Origin: Phytophthora quininea | Taxonomy: Eukaryota; Oomycota; Peronosporomycetes; Peronosporales; Peronosporaceae | Direction of reading: 5' to 3' | DNA: 64,000 nt | NCBI GenBank assembly: GCA_011947345.1 | Contig: JAAVTG010000845.1 | Location: 744,001-808,000 of the forward strand | Shown here: positions 22,389-34,600 of the stretch, one piece after another | Position numbering within the stretch: position 1 is the stretch's first letter | How the letters are laid out: each line of letters opens with the position of its first letter | Made by a program: the position numbers and the translations under genes | Notes under the pieces: generated by a model | What the model was told of the DNA's origin: nothing | Seen by the model: the letters and a program-made list of their open reading frames with translations, nothing else | The model's database searches: none

Positions 22389-25300
22389 ATGGCGATCGGC
22401 GAGAAGGCGCTGCTGCTGCCTCTGCACGCGGCGGCGGAGGCGGCGCGCCGGACCACCGCAGAGCGTACCGGTCAAAGAGCGCAGGGAAAGCGAGACGCAC
22501 CCGGAGCGCGAGCTGGCTGGCTGTCGCGCGTGACGTTCAGGTGGAGCTATCAACTTCATGAGTTGTCGCAATAACAGTTGGTCACAGGATCGCATTCTGT
22601 AGTTGGCTGGGTCCGCTGTTGACTCAAGGAGCACAGCAGCCTCTGCAAGCCGAGCACTTGTGGGAACTGGAGGCGGACGACGATGCTGCTAGAGTGACTA
22701 CCGATCTCAGACAGGCGTTGGCGGCTATGGAGCAAGGCCAGTCGCTGTGGGGACCAATCCGCAAGGTGAGTTGAAGTTGCCTTCAGTTTTGTGTTACAAA
22801 ACGTTTGACTACTATATGGAATTCTAGGCGTTCGGCTTCAACATGTATCTTGCAGGGGCGTGCAAGCTGTTCGGAGACTGCTTTGGCTTTGTGGGGCCTG
22901 TGTGCATCAATGGTGGAATACTATTCACGGGGAGGTGCAGTGTGATTCTGCGACTAACTGTTGTCTGGGTTGCAGCGCTGATCAAGTACGTGGAAGATCC
23001 GAAGACGGCCTTGTTCTCATCGTCGCACTACGGCTACGTGCTCAGCAGCACTTTGTTTGTGGCCTCTGTGCTGCAGACTCTGTGTCTCCATCAGGTGAGT
23101 CTGCCACACATTGCAATTAAAAGAGATCCTTATCGATATTTATTTGTTGTGGCCTTCTGTCGTGCAGCATCACCACCTCGTAATTCGAGAGGCAATCCGG
23201 CGCGCTCTGCGCTGACGATGCTGGTGTACGAAAAGTCTCTGGCGCTGTCGTCGCAGACGAAAAGCTCCTTGGGCTCGGGGAAAATCATGAACATGGCGAC
23301 GATAGACGCGAATCGGATCCTCGAGCTCTTTTACATGAGTACGTGCCGTGGTGTGTTGTCAAACGAAGTTGCACAAAAACTAACAACCGTTCGCAGTTCA
23401 CTATTCGTGGGCGGCTCCTCTGCAGTTGCTCATCGGTATGCTGCTTCTCGTTCACTACCTCGGGTGGCTTCTTTTGCAGGCGTGGCAATCATGGTTATTT
23501 TGTTGCCAACGAGCGCGACTTTCTCGTCCAAAGCAGCCACGATCTCCAAGAAGATGTTGGAATGCACAGATATGCGTCTGAAGTTCCTCACTGAACTGTT
23601 CCAACACATTCGTATCATCAAGTTCTATGCGTGGGAGAGTGAAATGCTCGAGCAAGTAGACACGATTCGTGGCGAGGAGCTCAGCTTTCTGAAAAAGGTC
23701 ATCATCTGGAACGCGTACGGAAGGGTGATCTTACAGGCGGGACCTGTGTTGGTGTCATTCGGGACATTTGCAGCCTACTCCTACATCCGAAGCGATCCGC
23801 TGACCCCTGACAAGGCTTTCACTGCCATTACGCTGTTCAGCATTTTCCGACTGCCTTTGATGGCGCTACCGCAGGTGTTTTCACTGATTTTCCAGGCCAA
23901 CGTGTCCGTCAAGCGACTGGAGTCGTTCCTGTATCTTGAGAGTCCCAAGCACAGCTCAACATCAATGTCTGCTTCATTCACCTCCGACGCCACATTCGAG
24001 ATCCGACACGCGACATTCAAATGGGCTAACCATGGCGATAAAGCAAACTCACAAACAGACGGAAACACGGCGCTTCCTTCTGCTCAACTTTCGAATGTCA
24101 CTCTTTCAATCCCTAAAGGCAAACTAACTCTCGTCGTCGGAGCAGTTGGAAGCGGCAAGACGACGCTCTTGGCAGCTCTTTTGGGCGAGTTGCAACCTGA
24201 ATACGGCGTGGTCCGCATCCCAACAAACTACGTATCCTATGCGGCACAAACGCCGTACTTGATTAATGCCAGCGTTCAAGATAATATCCTCTTTGAGCTC
24301 CGCTGGACACAGCTCGGTTACACCGCGTGATCAAGAGTTGCGAGCTGGAGCGCGAGTTGGCACAACTTCCGAATGGCTTTCAGAGCGAAATTGGTGAAAA
24401 TGGCGTGACTCTTAGTGGCGGACAGAAGCAGCGACTTTCAGTAGCACGAGCTGTGTACTCCAAGGATCAAGAGTTGTATGTCTTTGATGACTCGCTTTCT
24501 GCGCTAGATCCCCACGTTGCCACCCGTGTTTTTAACAATTGCTTTAACGAGGCAACGGAAGGTCTTCTCGCTGGACGAACCCGAGTACTAAGCACCCATT
24601 CCCTTCAATTCGCCCACCTGGCTGACTGGATCGTCGTTATGGATAAAATGCGCGTCGTCGAGATGGGAACATTCCAAGACCTAACTCAAGTTACGCCGCA
24701 TGGCAAGTTTTCGACGATGCTAAAATCTTTTCAGAAGGCTGGAGAACCGGAGCCAACCGAAAATGGTGGCGCTAATAGCCTAGTGACACAAAGTATTGCG
24801 CGAAAATCCAGGTCGAAATCGAGTTTTGACGGCGACAGTGTTTCCAGAAGCGGAGGCATCCTGATTCAGGACGAGGAGAAAGCGGAGGGTAATTTGTCGT
24901 GGAGTGTTTATTCGTCGTACTTCGCGTCGTGTGGCGCAATTTCTACCGTTGGAGCACTCGCCCTGCTGTTTGCAACCCAAGTATCTTCAGTGTCGACAGA
25001 TTTATGGCTGACAAACTGGACCAGCTCCAGTTCGACTGGCGCAAGTCTTTCGTTTTATCTGTCGATCTACGCGTATCTTGGTCTGAGTACCATCATCCTC
25101 GGCTTTGCCGGTGATCTCTGCTGTCGATACGCTGGTCTCAGGTACTACATGTCGTATGTTTAAACGCTTTACTCCAATTTGCTAACGCGAGCGTTTTTAT
25201 TTATTCTATGTAGTGCATCCAAGAGAATCCACCACATGTTACTCCATCACATTATTAAAGGAACGATGAGATTTTACGACACTACTCCTGTCGGGCGGAT

Positions 25301-26859
25301 TCTTAACCGATTTTCCAACGATATGAACACCATTGGTGCGTCCCTGGAGAGGTATTTATCTTGTTGCTGATTTCACGAGCTAACTGCGTTTAAACTTGTT
25401 GCTGCTTCCAGACCAGAAACTGAATACGGCAATTGTGCAGTTTGTGACCATGCTCCTCGCACTTTTGAGCATGTTGGCGATCCAAAGCTCGACTGCACCA
25501 GTCTTGCTGCTGCTACTCATCCCAGTCTTTATCTGCTACGTATCGTACCAGCGCTTCTATGGCAAATCTTGTCGGGAGTTGCAGCGCCTTGACAACATTT
25601 CCAAGAGTCCTGTGTACGCTCATTTCACCCAAACGTTGAACGGATTGGTGACGATACGGACGTTTCAAATGGTCGAACACAGTCAAGACATCCAAGTATC
25701 CAAGATAAACGACAACACCAAGGCATTCTTGTTGCTGAATCTGATCAACCGTTGGCTAGGGATCCGACTGGAATCTCTCGGCGCGGTGATTACCTTCGCG
25801 GTGGCGTTTTTGTGACTCGCGATCGTGTTACTCTCCAGTGCGATGGCTGGGTTACTGCTCAGCTACTCACAAAACATGACCACCCTACTGAACTGGATCA
25901 TCCGAAACAACATCGACATGGAAAATATGATGAACAGCGTCGAGCGTACCGATGAGTACTGCAATGTCGACACGGAGCCTATCACGCTGCTAGCGCATCC
26001 TTACGAGCGATACACGATGCCGCAGTCGCGTACGTTGGAGCTTCGACCGCACTGGCCTGAGCACGGTAAGATCAATTTTGTCAATGTGTGCGTCAAATAC
26101 GATCCTCTCGCACCTCCTGTTCTCCACGGCGTCTCCTTCACTGTGAAGGGCGGGGAAAAGGTAGGTATCTGTGGACGCACTGGGGCTGGGAAAAGTTCCT
26201 TGTTGCTTGCGCTTTTTCGTATGGTATCCTGCGATAGTGGCGTGGGTGGTGGGAGCATTTGCATTGACGAGGTGCCGACTACTGCGTTAACACTGACGGA
26301 GCTGCGCTCGCGGATGGCCATCATCCCGCAAGACCCGGTCTTGTTTGCCGCTAGTGTGCGCTTTAATCTGGACCCGACAGGACAGGCTAGCGACAACATT
26401 TGTGGGATGCCATCCGAAAGTCGAAGCTAGAGACGTTCGTGAACAGTTTACCTGGAAGTCTGGACGCCAAAGTCCTAGAAGGTGGCGAGAACTTCAGCGT
26501 TGGTGAACGGCAGCTCATTTGCCTTGCACGAGCCATTTTGCGCAACTCGAAGATCTTGTGCCTCGACGAGGCTACAGCTTCCATGGACCACTCCACAGGT
26601 TTGTGACTGCCATTGTTTTGCTAAAATCAAGTTGGTTTGTGGTGGCTAACTTTTTTCTTCCTTTCCAGATAAATTCATCCAGACCTCTATTCGCAAGCAA
26701 TTCGCAGGATCGACGGTGTTGACGATTGCCCATCGCGTGGACACAATTCTGGACTACGACAAGATTCTAGTGTTGAAACAGGGCCGCATCGCAGAGTTCG
26801 GCACGCCAAGTGAGCTACGCAACAAACGCAATGGCGAATTCGCCAGCATGCTGAAGTAG
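22389..26859 (+). pseudogene. ABCC (MRP)-type ABC transporter with frame slips and one in-frame TGA
   Basis: Multi-exon gene; first exons 22389-22540, 22603-22765 and from 22828. Spliced phases give the family signature RVTFSWLGPLLTQG, then a TMD1, NBD1 with Walker A VGAVGSGKTT, signature LSGGQKQR and Walker B ELYVFDDSLSALD, TMD2 ([19 protein letters not shown]), then NBD2 with GRTGAGKSSL, degenerate signature FSVGERQL and [10 protein letters not shown], ending 26859. No TMD0. About 1,250 residues. ABCC proteins export conjugates and toxins. Interruptions: one base missing at the CC 24323-24324, one near 26390 (between NBD2 strands), and a TGA at 25813-25815 in the last TMD2 helix with coding continuing in the same frame (FAVAFL then LAIVLLSSAMAG). 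The stop is not explained by homopolymer error. It may be a true pseudogene, a base substitution error or an edited allele. Confidence 0.85.
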
Positions 26860-26925
26860 CTACTTGCGTAATATACCGAAGAGATAGAGATACGTTTCAG
26901 CGTTTCTGGAAAAACTAGCGCGGTC

Positions 26926-28297
26926 ATGAGCTCCTGCTTGGCCGCACTCTTCTTGCTGGCCCTCGCAGCGAAGCCCATCGATGCAACTGACGCAGCTCAA
27001 CCGGTATTTTGCAGCGATGAGAAACAGGAGTCAGGCTACATTGACCTTCCCAACCGAGTCGACACGCACTACTTTTACTGGTACTTCGAATCACGCAATG
27101 ATCCGAGTTCAGATCCGCTTCTTGTATGGATCCCGGGCGGACCGGGAATGGGCGGCTCGTTCGGAATGCTGGCGGAAAATGGGCCCTGCAGTGTTAATGA
27201 TGATCTATCGACATCAGTGAACTTATTCTCGTGGACGACGCAGGCCAACATGGTGTGGATCGATCTGCCAGCAAACGCTGGCTTCTCATACTCAGGTGCC
27301 GCCGAAGATGACGAGTTCACGGACGACCGCGCGGCTGAAAGTGCGTTTTGGTTTATACAGGGTTTCTTTCAGAAACACCGAGAACTATTGGGCCGTGAGA
27401 TTTTCCTCGTTGGCGAAAGCTATGGCGGACACTTTGTGCCGTCGGTGGCGCATTACATTTGGAGGAAGCAGCAGGAGCACCTTGACTCTCTTAGCTGTAC
27501 GCGTAGCTCATTCATCCCGATCAACCTTCAAGGCATCGCTATCGGCAACGGCCTAACGGATCCAACAGAAGTCTATCCTCGTCAAGGCGAGATGGTTGTC
27601 AACCCCTACAATATCGTGATCGCCAATGCGACGCAGCAGGCAGCGATACAAGCGGCAGCCTCCGAGTGTAGAGATCGGATGGCGACTTGCCAAACGAATA
27701 GTACAGCGTGCCAGGAAGCAGGAACTTTTGTCTAGCAACGCAGTACCTGCCGCTGCTCCAAGCCCATCGAAGTCCGTACGATATTCGTCAAGAATGCGAG
27801 ACATCCGCCTCGAGTGCTATTGAGTGTCTGCTCAAAGTCTCCAACATCAAGCGATATTTGGACTCGCCTGCGCTGCGCAAGTTTCTAGGCGTCCATCCCA
27901 GCCTCAGCGAGTGGGCACTGCTCAACTATACCATCAACAGCAAATTCTTCGGAGCGCCAAGCTACCCGGGATTCAAGTCCGTGACACCGATGGTGGCCGA
28001 TCTGCTTGACGCAGGAGTGCGGGTGCTGCTGTATGCTGGGGATGCCGACCTCTTGTGCAATTTTACGCCACTGAAGCGACAGCGGAAAAGCTCAATTGGA
28101 GCGGCGCCGAGGGCTTTAAAGCTGCGGCAACGGGGTCGTACTCGACAACTTCAGGTATCGTGGATGTTGGCTCCGTCCGCTCATATTCACGACTTACTTT
28201 CATGGTGATACACAACGCGGGCCACATGGTCCCTGGGGATCAGCCTCAAGTCGCTCTCGATATGATCTCGAAGTTCATCGGCCATGAAGAGTTTTGA
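26926..28297 (+). CDS. Serine carboxypeptidase (S10 family), two frame slips
   Basis: Starts 66 bp after the ABCC stop. Signal peptide (MSSCLAALFLLALAAKPIDA), then the S10 alpha/beta hydrolase: oxyanion segment VWIPGGPGMGG, nucleophile in VGESYGGHFVP, acid in LLYAGDADLLCNF, His in NAGHMVPGDQPQ. All catalytic residues are present. C-terminal exopeptidase, likely vacuolar or secreted. Frame leaves phase near 27721 (GGAA, one base short, between QEAG and the following Cys-containing strand) and again at the T4 run 28061-28064. In each case one base restores uninterrupted homology, so sequence error is likely. No introns. The gene's 3' end abuts the inverted ABCC fragment. Confidence 0.88.
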
Positions 28298-28349
28298 ACA
28301 ACTTGAAGAGTAGCGCCAATGTATGGGAAGACGCTGACTGGTTTGCCTT

Positions 28350-28845
28350 GAAAGATCCGATTCGCGTCTATCGTCGCCATGTTCATGATTTTCCCCGAGC
28401 CCAAGGAGCTTTTCGTCTGCGACGACAGCGCCAGAGACTTTTCGTACACCAGCATCGTCAGCGCAGAGCGCGCCCGGATTGCCTCTCGAATTACGAGGTG
28501 GTGGTGCTGCACGACAGAAGGCCACAACAAATAAATATCGATAAGGATCTCTTTTAATTGCAATGTGTGGCAGACTCACCTGATGGAGACACAGAGTCTG
28601 CAGCACAGAGGCCACAAACAAAGTGCTGCTCAGCACGTAGCCGTAGTGCGACGATGAGAACAAGGCCGTCTTCGGATCTTCCACGTACTTGATCAGCGCT
28701 GCAACCCAGACAACAGTTAGTCGCAGAATCACACTGCACCACCCCGTGAATAGTATTCCACCATTGATGCACACAGGCCCCACAAAGCCAAAGCAGTCTC
28801 CGAACAGCTTGCACGCCCCTGCTAGATAATGTTGAACCGCATGCA
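28350..28845 (-). pseudogene. Inverted partial copy of the ABCC transporter gene
   Basis: The reverse complement of this stretch is almost identical to 22830-23320 of the ABCC gene, including two introns, and encodes the same LAGACKLFGDCFGFVGP...ALIKYVEDPKTALFSSS segment and LTMLVYEKSLALSSQTK. It begins and ends inside the gene, so it cannot make a transporter. Differences noticed include G>T at the CACGGGGAGG/CACGGGGTGG site, and a few near the ends. Beyond the fragment (28298-28350, minus) the sequence resembles the next TMD exon only loosely. It marks a recent inverted segmental duplication about 5 kb from its source. Confidence 0.88.
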
Positions 28846-28849
28846 AATT

Positions 28850-30830
28850 TACAGAAACGATTTCATAAAACCAGTTGTACTGTCGCTTTTATTTGTTATG
28901 GTCTTGCACGTATAGCTGAGCGCCAGCATGTCCAGCAATGCGTTTCGTGAGCAAAGTAGTATCAGGGTGCGCCTGCACCAAATAAAGCAGTAAGTCGGAA
29001 GCTGGATCTGTAGCGTACGGATAGTGAATAGAGGGTCTCGTTGTTTGTCCATACGAGGTAGCACTTGGGGTATCAGCATTTCCGGTAGTAAGCGTGATAC
29101 TTCCAGTGAGTCAGACGGCTCCACGTGGGCGAGGGATTTATCCAGGACCGTGACCAAGGAAATACCTCCCCAGACGTAACGGTAACTGAGTTATTAAAAG
29201 AACACCTCGGTTAGGTGAGCTAGTTATACACACAACGATCTGGGACACTACTTGCATCCGGGGCTAGCAACACGACACAGAAAAACACTCTGTTCTTTCG
29301 GGCTGAAGCCTCCGGGGGCGATGACCCTGCTTGAACCCGGTGCGGGTTTACTCCCTTCAACGACGTCCCGACACAGCCCAGGTGCGTACTTTGATCAATT
29401 GGATTTGGGATACTATGGCCCTTCGCACTTGACCGGGGCCTGGTATGGTCCGAATTGGAAGCGCTTGACACATGAGGGAGAGAATGTCACCTCGTAATGG
29501 ATTATCTGGGCTTGACTTGACTTGATTATGGATTACGAAGGAAACCACTGGTGACCAGGACCACGAAATGGTGTAAGTTGAGGTCTGGCCCTGGTGTGGT
29601 CCACACTAACTGGGCCCGTCCCGATGAAACGGTAGGCACTGAAATTTCCGGCCCTCTACCTCATAACTAGAGTCTTTACAGCAACACCCGTGCAAAAAAG
29701 CGGATGTACAAGGAGTTTCCGTCCCAAGAATGACTACAGATCTGTGAACAAAGATGCCAGTTCCAATTACAGATGCAACACCAAATCTACTCGTGATGAT
29801 TGAAAAGATCAAAAGCTCGATTGCTATTCTTGACTACATTTGCTTCATTCCGAGGGTGTTGGCAGCTACTTCTTCGACCGGATTCAGGCGAATACTCCCC
29901 ATTGCATCACGAACAACACCTCGTGCACATGACACAGGGTGCTTTTAACTCACTTGTGCATTTGTAGAACGAGATACAAGAGGTATTCCGAGACATATTG
30001 TATAGATCTGGGTGAAAGGCATCGTGGTGTATGCGAAGACTATCTAAACGTTTTCAGCGGTTCTGCCGAAATGCTTTGCTTGTGTCCGTGAGTTTAGTAT
30101 CTAACTGAACGTCGAAAACAGCTGTTTGTTTACACATGAGATTTCTTGCTGCGGACTTCTAATCAACGGAATAGATCGAATAATCCCCCGCTGCCGGAGA
30201 CTGTTGCAGATCCACAAAAGTTGACGTGCTACGAATTGAATGCGAGAGGCTATTGACGGTTTTGGGCAACATGGAGCGGCAAATAGCGATACAACTCAAA
30301 AACGGTTGTTACTATCGATGAGTGAGAGATCTTCGGCTCTTCACTATTTGCGGCTTGTGTCCTTGAAAAACAGCTCCTTTTTTCTGCAGGAGTGCTGCCG
30401 GACGAGCGAGCTATCGTGTGTATGTGCCGACGGACGCGTTCGATCGAGGTTGGTCTTTGAAATTTTGCTAGAGCCGATAGTTATCAAGTGTAATCAAACA
30501 GTTTGTCGATGAACGTCTCTCGCTGTTAGACAAACCGCATAAAGCGCTCGGCATCATTGACTTGAATTTGATTAGGCTGCGGGGTATCTTTTACCCGAAC
30601 CTGTTCTGACCCCCAAAAATACTTTAAGCAAATATTTAGTGATAAGAATAACGTCTCAAAAGTCAAGTGAAACATGCGATGCTATCATCGTACAAATTAT
30701 GAAGGTGCATTTAGATACTGCTCCAAACGAAGAATGTTCGGAAAAACGGATTTATATTAGTTTTAAAACTTTATATTAATAACTGCTTAACGAAACCTCG
30801 GCTAGAAGCTGCTCAAAGGTCATTACCAGT
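28850..30830. other. Gene-poor, AT-richer region
   Basis: About 2 kb with scattered short frames (for example minus 28849-29157) and no recognised gene. A C/G-rich palindromic word (CTTGAACCCGGTGCGGGTTTA) lies near 29330-29350. It resembles decayed repeat DNA, but I cannot assign it to a transposon class. Confidence 0.4.
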
Positions 30831-30831
30831 T

Positions 30832-31200
30832 TTGCAGCCGATGCTTCAAGTCGACCCATGGACGGCGCCGCGCAGCGAGCGCCAGCGCCTGCTTAATGGC
30901 AGATTTTTGCGCCAAGGCGGCCCAACCGAGTCCGACGTTTCGTCGGACGATGATGCACCGCCGCTGATTGGCCGAGCCGATATGCCGACGGAAGCCACAG
31001 AAGAGACATATACGGTGCGCCGTATATGGGCGAAGAGGCACATCAACAGCGTCGAGTTCTATTTCGTCCAATGGTAGGGCTACGAGGACCTCGCCTGGGA
31101 GCCTTAGAATCTGCCGTGGCAGATGAAGGCCGAGTTTGAAGCAGCGCACGGACTCGGTGTGGGACTACCAGTCCACGCGTGGGAGACCTAGACCGACACG
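30832..31200 (+). pseudogene. Decayed chromodomain fragment
   Basis: A short frame beginning near 30832 reaches the chromodomain pattern YTVRRIWAKRHINSVEFYFV followed by QW, then a TAG, GYEDLAWEP, another TAG, and NLPWQMKAEFEAAH, in the same frame. The chromodomain consensus is WkGy...sWEP..nL, so the TAGs replace Lys/Gln and Glu/Gln codons. Further stops follow. Such chromodomains end many Ty3/gypsy integrases and also occur in small free-standing oomycete proteins. I see no reverse transcriptase or LTR nearby, so it is probably a solitary remnant. Confidence 0.55.
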
Positions 31201-31614
31201 GCATGACAGGTCTACACGCACCAGCGCGCGTGTGCGAGGTAAGCAAGCAACTAGCACCTATACATTCAAATTATAAGTCTAACTGTTGCTTATGCGTAGC
31301 TCGTGATATTGTTTCGATTGTTGGCAGATAGCTTACATACTGGTTAAGTAAAATACTGCATTTCATGTTCACTTGAGATTTGTATTGGCGAGTGCAACAA
31401 ATTATTGTACTGTCTTCCATTATCCACCGGAAAAACTTTAGTACTTTAAATAAAAAGCCACAAATACGGCCGCTCGAAATGACTGTGCCAGTTTGATTCG
31501 TTAAGTAAATTTGTGTGGGGCTGCAATAGCGATTTTCCAGCAAAGGCCGCTTTTCCAATAGTTATCACATTTTCTTATCGTAACGTGAAAACGCTCGCGC
31601 TATTTTGTGAAGCG
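31200..31614. other. Intergenic, AT-rich
   Basis: Mostly noncoding 5' region of the PDS5 gene; a minus-strand frame at 31271-31558 lacks codon bias. Confidence 0.4.
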
Positions 31615-34600
31615 ATGTCCCAGCGACGCACGCGAGCGTCGTCCAGGCGCGCCGCTATTAAGACAGCGGCGCCAGAAGCTTCCCCAGCCACACGAACAAG
31701 ACGCTCTCGACGACAGGCCGAAGCCGCAGAGTTCAAGAGCGAAGACCCGGACCCGGACGAGGTTGCCGATGCCCAGACACAGCTGACGCCCGCCACAGAC
31801 CACCCCGAGGCGCTCTCCGGTACTTTCCTGGCGTCTGCAGGCCGTAGTGCCAGCTCTCTGAGCCAGAGACTGAAGCAAATGTGGCAGGCGCTGCAGAGCA
31901 CACCAAGCAGACAGCAGCAGAGAGAGGACGGCGTGCTGGACACGGCCAAGACCCAACAGCTGACACAAGTGGGCGCCGAACTACTGCAGGACAAGGTGAT
32001 GGCCCACTCGGACAAGAACGTACGAGCTTTAGCGGCCTGCTGTCTGGTGGAAATCATGAGGATCCAGGCGCCAGACTCGCCATTCGGCTCCAATGAGGAG
32101 CTCTACCGAGTGTTCAAGCTGTTGTTGCAGCAACTACGAGCATTGGCTCAGAATGGAGCGACGACCGCCAGAGATCTGCACTGTCTCCATGTGCTAGAGA
32201 GTCTAGCCACAGTGAAGTCGTGTCTACTTGTGGTTGGATTAAACTACACTGAAGAAGAAGAGGAAGAATCGATGCTGGTGCAGCTCTTTCGAGCGCTGTT
32301 CGACACCATTTCCAACGATCACTCGGCTAAGATCGAGAATTTGATGCTGAGCATCATGTCAACGTGCATCGAAGAGAGTAACGCCATTGAACAGCCACTC
32401 TTGGATGCGATTCTGAGTCCGCTGTTGGGCGCTACTCCGGAAGGGCAGGAAGGGGAGGGTGGCGGTGACGAAAACACTACTGAGCGTAGTCCAAGTCACA
32501 TGGCGCGCGAATTAATCCGGCGGACAAGCGAATACCTTCAGAGCGCAATGTCCAACTTCTTTAACAGTATTCTGATCGGATCGCAGGGCACGTCGAAGCT
32601 TAAGGAACACGTGTACACGCTGATCTACAAGGTTCACAAGATCAATCCGTCGCTGCTGCTGTACGTGCTGCCTAACGTATGCCTACAGCTGCAAGTCGAC
32701 GAAGTGGCTACACGATCCGAAGCAATCGCGCTCATGGGGAAGTTGTTTGCGTCCTCACACGCTGACTATGGTCACGAGTTTATGAAAATCTTCCGTGAGT
32801 TCCTCGGCCGATTTCGTGATGCAAGCAAGGAAATTCGCATGCAGATGGTCCAAGCCAGTGTGGCGATCTGGGAATACAAAACTGAGCTGTCAAGTCTGTT
32901 GGAAGAGGAGTTTGTCTTGCGGTTAAATGATCCAGAGTGGGAAGTGCGACAACTTGTGGTGAACGAACTGTGTGACTTTGCAGCAAACCGATTGGAGCTA
33001 ATTAGCGAAGAGTGTCTACGCGCAGTGGGGGAGCGAATGAAAGACAAGAAGATCATGTTGAGGAAGGAGACGATGACTGGGCTCAGCCAGGTTTTTAGCA
33101 CACACATTTCTTCGTATTGGGAGGAAGAAGACGAAGACAAGCAGTTGTCTCTCAGCCATCGCAACATCCCGCCGTCTCACATCAAGAAGCTTGGCTGGAT
33201 TCCAGACTATGTCCTGAAGTGTTATGCGTATCCCCAACAGGAACTGAAGCTGCGCGTGACCCAGCTGCTCGATGACTTCCTCCTGCCAAAGGTTTTACCA
33301 GAGCGAACGCGTGCAAATGGCCTGCTCTTTATTTTCCACTCCCTCGATGCCACTTCAAAAGAGGCGCTACGTCGGATTTTTACTGAGCGCGCTAAATGTC
33401 AAGAAGCGTGCCAACGGTTCGTTGCATTCAAAGCACAGCATCGACAAAAGGGCCGGTTGGCTGCTGAGTCTGATGATAGCGCGCTGGAAAAGGCGCGGAA
33501 AGAGCTCCATGATTCATTGTCACCTCTCTTCTCGGACGTCGCGAAGTTGAACAAATTACTGGATAGATTTTCTAAGTGGAAAGACCACAGTGTGTTCAAG
33601 CACATGGGGCAACTGTGCGACTTTTCCAAAAGCCAAAGTGAATTCCGTCAGGCAAGAGATCAATTGGTGCGAAGTGTTGGTTCGAAGTCGCCGTTGGGGG
33701 AGTTTCTGAAGAAGCTCTGCCGTAAGCTCTCCCTACTTACCATTAGCCAGGCATCCGTCGCAGCGTTTCTGGATTTTGCTCGCGAAACACGGTCGGCCGT
33801 CACGAGAGAATCGGAGCATTGTCGAGTTGCTCGTGATGGCTTCGAGCACTTTGCCAGAGCTGTTCACTCGTTTCATTAACGACAAGGTTGGCGAAATTCT
33901 GGTCGGAAACGACGGTGATGCCAACGAAAATCAGTCTGCTACAAGTGACGAGGAGGACGACGAAGGGCCGAGACCCAAAGACCCGAAGGTTGTGCTCGGT
34001 GCGTTGCATATCCTTGCCAATTATTCATGCCATAGGACGGCAAAACCCAGTTCCGGAGACAGCGCATCAACGAGAGACGAAGACAGCATCGCACCCTCTG
34101 CGTCTTTGTCGAAGCAGCTTCATGAACTTTGTCTGGGGGAAAGTGATGACGAAGCACAGAATTTCAATGCTGCGAAGGAGAGTCAAGCTGCGGAACTGGC
34201 AGCGTTGGCCATCGCGAACTTTTATGGGACAGCCGGCGAGACTGCCGATTTGGTTGACAAACTCTGCTCGAAGGAGAAGCTGGGCCCCTGAAGCTTCAGG
34301 AGCTTTGCCAACATTGCAGAGCCTCGAAGTATTCGCGAAGCGTTGCAGCCACATCTTCTCTGAGGACAAGGCGCTGCTTTCTCGACTATGGAGCCATCTT
34401 CTCGATGATTTGGCGGATTTATCTGTTACCTTAACTCCCAAAGAGCGCAAAGGTACGAAATCGCTCGCTGCGAAGGTCGCGAACGTCCGCTGCCTAGCCA
34501 TCAAGGTCGCCGTGAACCTGCTTGTGTACGGCCAGTCTTCAAGAGACCCAGCGGATGCCCGACAAAACGGCACGAAGCTGATCAAATTGCTGTTTGGCGT

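Noticed and set aside
28298..28563. Small minus-strand frame as a separate gene
   Set aside because: Best explained as part of the inverted ABCC copy plus its ragged end.
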